In this document: one piece after another, positions 14,372-23,711 of the stretch | Numbering within the stretch: position 1 is the first letter of the stretch | Layout: every line of letters starts with the position of its first letter | Assembly: GCF_030848805.1 (NCBI RefSeq) | Contig: NC_092360.1 | Coordinates: 18,858,340-18,922,339 of the forward strand | DNA: 64,000 bases | Direction: 5' to 3' | From: Temnothorax longispinosus | Lineage: Eukaryota > Arthropoda > Insecta > Hymenoptera > Formicidae | The notes under the pieces: generated by a model | The model's database searches: none | Seen by the model: only the letters and a program-made list of their open reading frames with translations | What the model was told of the DNA's origin: nothing | Position numbers and translations under genes: made by a program

Positions 14372-15832
14372 TTACGACGTCTTCATTTTCTTGTACGGTT
14401 GCATAATCACCCCGGAGCTCACGGGGATCGCTACCTGCGGCTGCGCCGCTATCGTCGCCGGATTGCCCATCTGCGGTATCTGCGGTACACCCGCAGCCGC
14501 AGCCGCGGCCGCGGCCGCTACCCCGGGTACGCTGGCTACTCCAGGTAGAACAGCATACGGATTCTGGACATGGTGATAGGGCGAGGTCTGTACGGTCGCA
14601 GCGCCGGGTATCGACGCTTGGACATATGGATTCGGCAAGATCTGTTGTCTGATTAGGGAATATGGGTTTATGTGGGGGGTCGCTGTGGGTGGCGGTCTGG
14701 AGTACGCTAGGATACCCGCGGACAGCGGTGAGGTCAGGGCGCCCGGGATACCGGCCAGACTCGAGATGACGGGTCTGGGCGTCGCCGCGGTGGCTTGCAG
14801 ACTGGCTGCCGCCACCGCGGAATTCCCAGCGGCCGCCGCGGCGGGATTCACGAGGTTTTGTTTGTTCAAAGCAACGCCGGTGTAATTAAGCGCGGCGAGC
14901 TGGCCGAGGCCGTAAGACTGCGAGGCTTGCGAGAGCTTGATGGCTTTAGCATAGTTTTTCTGAGCAACCTCTTTAGCGAGAGCCGCTGGATCGAGATGGG
15001 CTGGTAACCCATCTCGATAATGAGAGGCCATCCCGAGGCTGTTGAGCATATTCAGACTCGCCATATTAGAGTTATAATTGCTCATGGAGGTCATACTTGT
15101 TATCGGTGACATATTCGCCATGGAAGCCATGGAAGCCATCGAGGTCAGACCGGCCATGTTCACCACGCCGGGCATCGAGGTCAGACCGGCCATTGAGGTC
15201 AACGGGCTCATCGCTGGTGGCAACGTCAGCTGATTAATTTGGTGCTGCTGCTGCTGCTGTTGCTGTTGATGTTGGTGTTGATGTTGGTGTTGGTGTTGGT
15301 GTTGGTGTTGGTGTTGCTGAACCTGCACCTGCTGCTGCTGCTGCTGTTGTTGCTGCTGTTGCTGCTGCTGCTGCAGCGACGATGGGCTCGAGTGATTCAA
15401 TTCGGGGGAGTTACGCGCATTTTCGACATCGTGATTCTGCGTGGTAACCTGCTGCTTGTTACTGCTGTTACTATTGTTACTGTTATTGTCAGCAGTCGGA
15501 GGTGGCGGCGGCGGATTGTTGCAGGGATCCATCAGCACGCCATTGTTGGCGTCGGCGCAGTTATTGACTGTGGCGCCAGCGGCTCCCTGGGAGGAGGAGG
15601 ATTGCACCACTATCGCGTGGTGGTTGCTTTGCACGTTCGGGGGTTGCACGACCGATTGGTTAGAGGTTTGGGTGGGTAGGGGTGGTGTTCCAGTGTACTC
15701 ACATGACACAGGCACGAAGGGCTGCTGCAGCTGCATTAACTGTTGATAGGTCGTCGCACCGGTAGGCTGATAGACCGGCACGCCGGACTTGTCGGCCGCC
15801 GGTCGTTTATACGGAACCATCCCTTGAAAGGC
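14372..15832 (-). CDS. mbl: mbl terminal coding exon: low-complexity C-terminal domain
   Basis: This 486-codon exon ends at a stop at 14372-14374. It starts AFQGMVPYKRPAADKSGVPV (residues 1-20), then TYQQLMQLQQPFVPVSCEYTG, a Pro/Asn/Ser stretch, about 15 Gln, a His-Gln repeat of about eight units, and eight more Gln. A Met/Ser/Thr repeat follows (SMAGLTSM, MASMASMANM). Next comes the conserved block AKEVAQKNYAKAIKLSQA then LAALNYTGVALNKQN, Ala- and Pro-rich segments, a run of nine Ala, and the end GVIMQPYKKMKTS. The acceptor is attcttttttcag|GCC at 15833. The KRPAADK and YKKMKTS patches could act in nuclear import. Most of it is predicted disordered. It is much longer than short MblC-type tails, and an internal donor-like GTGAGT lies at 15702. 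Confidence 0.95.
   Translation of the reverse strand, partial: AFQGMVPYKRPAADKSGVPVYQPTGATTYQQLMQLQQPFVPVSCEYTGTPPLPTQTSNQSVVQPPNVQSNHHAIVVQSSSSQGAAGATVNNCADANNGVLMDPCNNPPPPPPTADNNSNNSNSSNKQQVTTQNHDVENARNSPELNHSSPSSLQQQQQQQQQQQQQQQVQVQQHQHQHQHQHQHQHQHQQQQQQQQHQINQLTLPPAMSPLTSMAGLTSMPGVVNMAGLTSMASMASMANMSPITSMTSMSNYNSNMASLNMLNSLGMASHYRDGLPAHLDPAALAKEVAQKNYAKAIKLSQASQSYGLGQLAALNYTGVALNKQNLVNPAAAAAGNSAVAAASLQATAATPRPVISSLAGIPGALTSPLSAGILAYSRPPPTATPHINPYSLIRQQILPNPYVQASIPGAATVQTSPYHHVQNPYAVLPGVASVPGVAAAAAAAAAGVPQIPQMGNPATIAAQPQVAIPVSSGVIMQPYKKMKTS
15241..15374 (-). repeat. mbl: coding CAG/CAA and CAC-CAA repeat (polyQ and His-Gln) in mbl terminal exon
   Basis: On the mbl strand about 15 CAG/CAA codons are followed by GTGCAGGTTCAG, then about eight CAC-CAA units and eight more CAG/CAA codons. 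CAA interruptions are frequent, which usually stabilises such tracts. Confidence 0.9.
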
Positions 15833-16431
15833 CTGAAAAAAGAATTGCAAAAAAATTCGCGATTAGAACGGGTTTGTGACGTGAGCGGCGTGGCCACTCT
15901 CGAGCGGAAGCTTCCTCCGTGAAAGCCTCGACTCCGTTTTGGGCCAGGGATACGATATATTGTTCTCTTTTGCGTGCTCATGAGTTTTCTTGATCCAGCC
16001 GTGCAGGGGACGTCGGGTTTGACGTGGCCGAAAGGCCGACCTCTTTCGTCCAACACAATCGTAAATCGTAATTCGTAACAAATTAGTATTTTAAGATGAG
16101 TTGATATCGATGTTACAGTGATTCTTTCATCTTCTTTGCAAAACAGCGATTAACGTCGCATGTATCGCAGCCGGGAGGAATTACGATGTTATCACTGATT
16201 TACAAAGAAACAATCGCTGCTATCTGCGAATTGCGAATTTAATGATAATGCAAAAAGAATTTTGTCAGTAGAATTTTTACATCTCGCTGCAAGAAATTGA
16301 AATCTCCTAGACAAATAACACCCCTGGATGGGAGGAGATCGTGTTAATCGCGAGTACAAACGGAGCGATACGCGCGAAGAAATGGATCACAGCATATGAA
16401 TTATGATTCAATGTTTAGGTTCTGCACTTAC
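15833..16431 (-). other. mbl: mbl intron (599 bp) between microexon and terminal exon
   Basis: Bounded by GTAAGT at 16431 and ttttttcag at 15833. No additional exon seen. Confidence 0.9.
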
Positions 16432-16473
16432 AAAGTTCTCGTAGTAGAACGACCCGACAGACTTCATGTCCAT
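16432..16473 (-). CDS. mbl: mbl 42-nt microexon encoding MDMKSVGSFYYENF
   Basis: A 14-codon phase-0 exon with a strong acceptor (ctgtctttgttgcag|ATG at 16474) and a consensus donor (TTT|GTAAGT at 16431). The peptide matches the short SFYY(D/E)NF block that I recall from insect Mbl isoforms, where it precedes the GMVP(F/Y)KRPAA block. It joins in frame to AFQGMVPYKRPAAD in the terminal exon. In Drosophila isoforms the equivalent block can, as I recall, follow the TDRLE linker directly, which the uniform phase 0 here would also allow. Too small to be found by length alone, so identification rests on splice sites plus peptide similarity. Confidence 0.9.
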
Positions 16474-16724
16474 CTGCAACAAAGACAGGATCGGTTTCAA
16501 CTAATTTCGAGGACGAGGCGCGTTGCGTCTGTATAATTGGATTTTCGAGATGGGAAACGAGAAAGGGTCGTGTCTCAAAGAAACGAGGGGGACGGGGGAG
16601 AGTAGACGGTGACGCGGTGGAGAAGAGTGTTGGACTTGTGGTAGTGTGTAAAAGTTGTGCCGATGACGCAGCTTGCGGCGACGTTCCCAAACGACGACGT
16701 TTCGTTGTTGGATAACTGCAAAAT

Positions 16725-16739
16725 GTTTCGTTCGTTCGT

Positions 16740-16775
<36 letters not shown>

Positions 16776-16777
16776 TT
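16725..16777. repeat. (TTCG)n-(TTTC)n tetranucleotide microsatellite
   Basis: A few TTCG units lead into about ten TTTC units, within the intron upstream of the mbl microexon. Confidence 0.85.
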
Positions 16778-19700
16778 GCACTTTTCCTCTGTTTCTACTA
16801 CTGGGAGCGTGTCAGAAAGACCAGCCATTGTTATATATCGAGAACCGTGCGCGGCTCGATTAAAGAGAGACCGTCGCCTTACATTAATAAACGATCAAAA
16901 TACGAAATAAACGATCAATCGGAAAAACTGCACTGTCGCCTTTTCCTATTAAGATTATTGCGAGAGCGAAGAAGCAGGAATCGCGCTGTAACAAAGTGTC
17001 GATGCTAATGTCCGATCTGAAAGCTTTTCGTCCATTTTTGCGGGATAAATGTGAAGACAAATGAATCGTTTCTCCTTTGCGAGCGAAACGGAGAGACTGA
17101 AGAGAAAGATACAAAGAGAAAGAGGGATAGATAGAGAGAAAGAGAAAAAGAAAGAGCAAGATCGAGAAGAGATATTAATAAAAGGCAAAAAGTTGGGCTT
17201 GGCTCGGAGAACAAAAGGCTTCGCGATACCGATACGTGATGCGAAAGTTGCACAACACGGATTCACGAAAGCTGGTAGGCTTGCGGTGATACTTGGTGAG
17301 CGGACACTTTGGTAAATCGTCTGCGAGAGGCAGACGCGTGCGCAACAAAGAGGGGAAAGCCAAATCAAAATCTCTATCGAGGTGTAAAACACGGTTCGAG
17401 TTAGAAGCTGCGGTAGACGAGATGCAAAAGCTCAGAAGCTGCATGACTTATAATAAATTGGCCGGGGTGAAACATATTGTCACAGCGGCACAGATACATA
17501 CATATATGTATATGCGTGTTAACACGTGTTCCCGCGGCTTGCTCACCAACCAAGGACTCGGAGTCGCGTAACGACGCACGGATACAATTTTCAAGAACCG
17601 TGACTTTACGAGCAAACTTCCCGATTGCACCGCGAACGACTCCAAACTCGCCCGTATGCGCTTCGCGACTAAGAAAATAAACGTAATTGCGAAACGTTGC
17701 CAGTAAGCGTGTGCGCGAAAGCGAATCAGCGTCACACTGCGTTTTGTTTGCTTAAAAATGTGCAACTGGCTATCACGCAAGAGGCAACATGGCTTTCAGC
17801 TCTTTATCATTCGTACTGAGCGTTGCTGTCTACTAAGACTTCCGAAAATATATTGATATATCAAAACAAACGTAGCAAAAGTTTCCATCAAATTTTTTGC
17901 TTCTCCGATCACATATTAAGAATAATAAAAATAATAATAAAAATAAGAAAACAATAGTGCTTTAGAAATAATACACTTTAGAAAAAGATATACACTATAA
18001 CAGCGTTATTCCTTTTAATCAATTTAAAAATGGCTATGCGCTAATCAACTTGACGTTATTATGACTTTTAAAAATTCAGCATAACTTTCTTTCTAATTAT
18101 GACTTACATGTAAATTAGGCTATAATAAAATTCATTTAAAGTTTGCTTAAAAAGAAAGATTTGTTTGTCCTTTAGCTCTACAGTCAGAAAACTTTCGACT
18201 TCAAATTCACCAAAGAAAATTCGTAATTCCCATATCTTATGATATATCTTGTGTGTACGCGTACAGAGAAAATCCATTCACATTCGACTATACTTCGATA
18301 TTATCACGTTTCGAAATTTTTGTTCTAAAATATTGATACATTTCTGCAACAAGAGTTTGCATTCTTATGAATTTATATGAATTCTATGCAGGCACTTCTT
18401 CTTTCTCTTCGCATATTGAAAACTCACGTACCGAAAATACCGAGAAGTTATGCGCGCTTTCTGAAGGAAGCCTCTATTTGTACAGCAAAAATCCATTTTC
18501 GTCTTGGCGTTCAGAGTTAGAAAGTTGCACATGGATAAAATTACGTCTCAAACCCGAACGAATCTGTCGATCGCGCTTCAGATGCTGATTGACAGTATTA
18601 GCGACGGAGAGATAGAGAGAAAGAGCGAGATATATACGTGATATGTATAATATATAAAGACAGAAGTAAAAGAAAGGGTAGTATTAAAAAAGGTAGCGAG
18701 TGTATGTAAGCGATCTACAGTGCTTTTTAGCAGATTCGACGTGACTCTAACGAAGATAAAGGGAAGCCGTCACGCGGACGGCGATGTCTCGATGTCTCGA
18801 AACGCGTCGCGGCGATGAGGGTCCGCTTAACGCGATCCTTCGCGACAACAACTTCCAAGAATTTTGGTCATCGTCCAGAGCGTCGAGGGGATGACGTTAA
18901 CGTCCACCATCACCTCGGTAGTCGCTTAAGCACAGCATGCATCATCGGCGCAAGCTCAGAATTTACACAGATCTAACGCTCCGCGTAGACGCAGCACCGC
19001 GGTATGCAGGATTCGTGGCATACCGCAAAAGTGCGAGCCTTTAGGGCCTCACGACTCGCCCTCTTTATTCTCTTTTACATTTCATTTCGCGAGGGAGGGT
19101 CCTGACGTACGGAGATTAGAGTCGACGGTTGACTTGCCGAGCTCGCATCGAAGCACGCGCACACTTCCGTATCAATATATTGCGTCCATCGTATTTATTT
19201 CTATCGTTTCATTAATCCTTTAACGTTGAGAAATCTTCAGTAATCTCTTCTTCAATCCCTTCCAGACTTTTTAACAGTTAATTTTTTCATAGAAAAAATT
19301 TAATGAAAAATCAGTTGTCAACATAACTTGAGCAGTCAAGCGCCTCGAATAAAATTTTTGTCGAAACACATAATCGATTATCCACAATATGAAAAACATA
19401 ATAGAAAATCACTTTTCACACGTTCGCATTAAATGTAATGAGAAAATAACGAGGTGTCATACGTCGCGACTACACAAATTTTGCCAAATTTTGTTAAAGG
19501 ATTAAAGACATATTTTAAAGCATATATCTGCAACCAATTCGAATCTTTCTCAAGTGATTCAACAGTGCGTGCGTGTCTCGAAATGTAAGCGCGGCCAACG
19601 AGCGGATAACAATCGCGATGAAAAGTGTACTCCCTTCACGCAATCGTGGATCCGCTAATTTCGTTGGCCGGGGAATCGCCAAGGGATAAATGTATGTTAA

Positions 19701-20206
19701 ATCATATCCGGTAGTCGCTAGCCACGCTCAATGTGCCTCCGCATGGACACGACTTTGATGGAATATGCACTTTGCGTATTCTCTTCACAGAGAAAATCTC
19801 TTCCGCATTCGTGATAATACAAACGCGTGGCTAGCGATCGAAAAAAAAAGTAGTAAGCGATCTATAAATACATTACGAGGCGTAAGCTCTGGTACGAACA
19901 ACATTGCAACGAACGACAGTGGAAAGCGAAACCAAGAGAAAAAAAAGATATAGTCTCTAGAATTTTTTACGCGATTTGTTTTTGGATAGAAGCCGATGCG
20001 TTATCGTGTACGATACGAGAATAAACGTGGTGCGATATAAGCGTCATGGTAGATAAATCGGATGTTATAACACATCTTGCAAATCATGTCTTTAACTTTA
20101 AAAAACGATTTCACTCGCAAAACCGTACGTTTTATTATAGGATTTTTTTCAAGCAAATTCTTTCTTTTGTCGCGTGACGCGATTATTTGTCGCGTTGCAT
20201 TACAAA

Positions 20207-20382
20207 GGTTTCAATCATGACGCCGTACGTGACGCCATCGGTATCGTAAAGGTTTCTATGGTAATATTCTACATGATCGTACCGGCGTTAGAGGGGTTTC
20301 AATAATGACGCCATACGTGGCGTCGCTAGGCTCATAGAGGTTTCAGTTATGGCGCCGTGTGTGACGTTATTGGTATTCCAGT
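20207..20382. repeat. degenerate minisatellite, four 44-bp units
   Basis: Units start GGTTTC at 20207, 20251, 20295 and 20339, exactly 44 bp apart. Units 1, 3 and 4 share the core ATGACGCC or ATGGCGCC followed by GTGACG or GTGGCG; unit 2 is more diverged. A further diverged copy with CTTCAATCACAACACCGTG follows at about 20389. Confidence 0.75.
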
Positions 20383-21205
20383 ATATACGCTTCAATCACA
20401 ACACCGTGCTGGTATACAAACGCGATATCTCGTATCGTTAGGTTTACACGCGTCAACTGCAAGGTTTCACCGAAATGTTTCCCGTTTTCTTTTTTCTGGC
20501 TGATAGAGAAAACAACGGAACTTTTGTTAGAAATAAAAATGGAAGACAGGAGCTAGAGCTCTAAGCGCGCTCGGCAGTGTATTCACAATCGCAATAACTG
20601 TACTCATAACTTAAAGATACGACTACGTGGAATCTCCAGAAAATGGCCTGGAACCGTCTCGTTGCGGTCGCCCGAACTTTATACCGCGACGCAAACTTCG
20701 CGACGTCGCTCGTAGCGCACGAGACCGGCAAGGTCGATTACATTTACGACGGCGAACGTACGCTTAAACCTCTCCGTTTTGCAAAGTTTCCCCGATTGAG
20801 CACAAGCAAGTACGAGCAAGTACGGGCAAACACCAATTCGAAATGCCGCGAGATTAGCATGAGATTATATGACTGCCAGCGATTAATTTCTTGCATTCTG
20901 ATTAACGATGTTGAAAAAGCTGTCAACACCGCGACTGGATGATAAATGTAGCCAATAATATCTAACGCAATATGTATTCGAAACGTCGTTAACATATCTT
21001 GTTGTATTGTGAATTTATCGGTCAACTTCTTGCTGGCGCAATAATATCTTCCTTCATATCAAGGTATAGAAAATTTTGAAGAATATACGATATACACGTA
21101 TATATGTGTCAGGATTCTGCGAAAATCGCTGTGACATCGAGGCCATTTTACCGGAGTCCAGCTACGAAAAAAAGGAAAGTGTACTTCATGCATAAGCCGT
21201 GGTAC

Positions 21206-21367
21206 CATTAGCAGATCATCATTGGAGTCGCGCATCCGCTTCTTGCCGAGCTCGATGCCCGCCATACCGGCGCTCTGAAGTCCTCCGGGCATCGCAGTTA
21301 CCGGCACTCCTGATACTCCGCCAGCCAACGTACCCATTCCCGTCACGTTCGTCGGCATCGTCGCCGT
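21206..21367 (-). CDS. mbl: mbl exon: Gly/Met-rich segment ending in a basic KKRMRD patch
   Basis: This 54-codon phase-0 segment reads TATMPTNVTGMGTLAGG and continues through GGLQSAGMAGIELGKKRMRD to SNDDLLM. The LGKKRMRD stretch is a candidate monopartite nuclear localisation signal and matches the position of the basic patch in MBNL proteins. Spliced to the next exon it would give DDLLM-MDMKSVG. The inferred acceptor is acgcag|ACG at 21368 and the donor ATG|GTACCA at 21205. Both are weak: the 35 nt before the acceptor are A-rich with almost no pyrimidine tract. The coding character is convincing, the boundaries less so. It is probably alternatively included. Confidence 0.7.
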
Positions 21368-22943
21368 CTGCGTTTTTTTCGTATCGTTTCGTATTAATTT
21401 TTTTCGTTTTCATGTTCACACGTTCGTTCGATTTTGTCCGATTCCACGGTTTTTTTTTGGGCGTTTTTATACGTGTACACAGATTTCAGGTTTTTACAGC
21501 CGCATACACAGTTTTCCGTGCGTCGACCACATCCGTTTCCGTTTTCGGCATTCCCGAGACATTTCCCAATCGAGACATTTTTCGTGTGTTAGCATATTTA
21601 TACATATTTTGTTGTATCGTTGCGGCGGTCGTAGCGATGGTGGCATATATAGGTTTTTTTTCCGTGTTTCGGCACATGCGTGCGGTGGCATCGGTCGATC
21701 GTGCATATTATTTACGTTGATTGTTTTTTATTATTTACGTTGGTACAGTTTTTTTCCGAGTTTCGGTCGGCAATATTTCGCAGGCGTTAATTGGCAGGTA
21801 GCGAAGCGCACGAAGGTATTGTCAGCAAGCATGTAGAAGCATCGTCAGGCGGAAGAGGGCAAGATAAAAATCAAAAAAAGAAAAACAGACCAGTTGAGGC
21901 TAAGGCAAGAAACGACAGTCGCGATATAATTTTTTTATCTTATGTAAAAAAAAGAAAGAACACATACTTGTCACGCGTGCGTGTATGGGTGTATACGTGT
22001 GTGCGGATGCGTGTTAGATATGTCCCGCGTCCCGCGTACAGATTCGCGAAATACACGCGTGGCTCGCCGTGTCGCGCTTATCGCGGCACTACTTTTTCCC
22101 GTTCTTCGTGAGTCAATACGTGTGTGCACACGCACACGCACACACGTGCCACACGCATATACGCACGAGATTTACAATATTTTTGCGTGAAGTTTTGTGC
22201 GATCGCGCGTAAGATGACACGTCCGCCAATGCGTAAATACCCCACTGGGTTATAAATACACCGCTCGAGTTACTCGCACGTGCATCCCGAGTTACGTAAC
22301 TGGCTCCCGTTTATCACGCCACTCGATATCGCTTATCGTCCAATTATTGCCTTTCTATTTTTTACCATTTTAATTTTCTACTTGTTTTTTGGACGTACAG
22401 CGCAAACAAATTTCGAGAGAGTAGCTAAAGATAAAAATATAAATCGGATGCAGATTTATATGTGCGATATCTTTGCACGTTTCGAATAATATCAAAAGCG
22501 AGTAGAACGGGTTGAATCCGACACGCGATCGCAATCTTCTTCGTCCGATAAACGCGGCTGTGATAACGATCGTGTATCCGGTCAGCCATTTATATTATTT
22601 TAAAAAAATTTTTAAAGATACTTTTCTTCGTTGTAATAATCGTGTACGCATTTTAGTGTACAAAACTGCACTTTGTATCAAAACATGATGGATTTTCAAT
22701 TATCGACAAGTCTCGAGAGAATTATCGGCGAGAGAACTCGCCTGACACATGTGTAGGCATTTGCTTATTAACGCGTTTTCCCTTGTGTACCGCGTTTATC
22801 GGTCTTTTACCGCATTACTCATTTGGAATGCGTGTAGCAACGCGACGACTCGCGGAACCCAAATTCCTACGAGACAGACACGAGTATAAACATCACCGAT
22901 TAATAATAATGGCAATAATAATATAATGTTGCTGATGATGAGG

Positions 22944-23002
<59 letters not shown>

Positions 23003-23290
23003 CAATAATAATAATAATAATAATAATCATAGCACGTTAGATAGGACCAATAGACGTAGCTGGCGTCAGCGTCAATCTGCGGGCTAATTGGCACTAATTC
23101 ATTATTTGATCGATATTAAGGAGACAGACAGACAGAGAAGTGATACATCTATATATGGCGGAGCACGTTATCTATGGTGACTAAAAGAAAAGCGCAAAAT
23201 TTTAACAATATTGGAAAATCAGAATCGAACATAGAGCGTAGGAAAGAGCACGTAGATAAAGGGACGCATACGAAAGAGAACCGGTCCCAC
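21368..23290 (-). other. mbl: mbl intron (about 1.9 kb)
   Basis: Contains an AAT trinucleotide microsatellite at 22933-23028. The acceptor end is A-rich on the mbl strand. No further exon was recognised. Confidence 0.65.
22933..23028. repeat. (AAT)n microsatellite
   Basis: A long AAT run with a few interruptions (ACT, ATC) in an mbl intron. Confidence 0.9.
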
Positions 23291-23344
23291 TTCATCGTCC
23301 ATCGACATCGGGCTTTCGGCTGGCGTTTCTGACTGCTGCAACAC
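23291..23344 (-). CDS. mbl: mbl short exon after ZnF4, acidic (donor position uncertain)
   Basis: Downstream of a good acceptor (gattattgcag|GTG at 23345) the phase-0 frame reads VLQQSETPAESPMSMDDE. The most plausible donor is GAA|GTGGGA at 23290, giving 54 nt or 18 codons; an alternative is CCG|GTTCTC at 23281, adding VGP. If neither is used the frame runs on to a stop at 23219. The peptide is Ser/Pro/acidic, unlike the surrounding AT-rich intron. It lies where vertebrate MBNL has short regulated exons after the finger pairs, but I cannot align it to one of them. The exon call is fairly likely; its 3' boundary is not certain. Confidence 0.6.
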
Positions 23345-23566
23345 CTGCAATAATCGAGGCACTCTCTCGAAGTTGATTAGTTTTGCGTCTCTGCCTCTCA
23401 TAATCTATATTTGTGTGTGGAAATTCATGTACAAGATATATACATATATATATACACACACACATACACACATATGTGATATAACTCTTTGGCTTCTACT
23501 TTTCTCTCTCGTTTTGCGTCAGCGTCCGGTCACCATTCGCTCTTCCCTTTCGGCGCTTCCCTTGCG

Positions 23567-23570
<4 letters not shown>

Positions 23571-23636
<66 letters not shown>

Positions 23637-23639
23637 AGA

Positions 23640-23708
<69 letters not shown>
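23571..23708. repeat. compound (AG)n-(TA)n microsatellite
   Basis: About 60 bp of AG, a short AAAAAGAGAAAAA linker, then about 64 bp of TA. It lies about 230 bp before the 23344 acceptor in mbl direction. Confidence 0.95.

Positions 23709-23711
<3 letters not shown>

Larger units (their letters stand above)
16474..21205 (-). other. mbl: mbl intron (about 4.7 kb)
   Basis: Lies between the basic-patch exon and the microexon. It contains a TTTC microsatellite near 16750 and a degenerate 44-bp minisatellite at 20207-20382. No further exon was recognised. Confidence 0.75.

Noticed and set aside
15239..15679. Plus-strand open frame opposite the mbl polyQ
   Set aside because: It is the antisense of CAG/CAC repeats (poly-Leu) within a well-supported mbl exon.
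21059..21205. Read-through of the KKRMRD exon donor as an alternative C-terminus (frame to a stop at 21059)
   Set aside because: The extension has no Mbl-like or biased composition and looks like ordinary intron, although the donor is weak.
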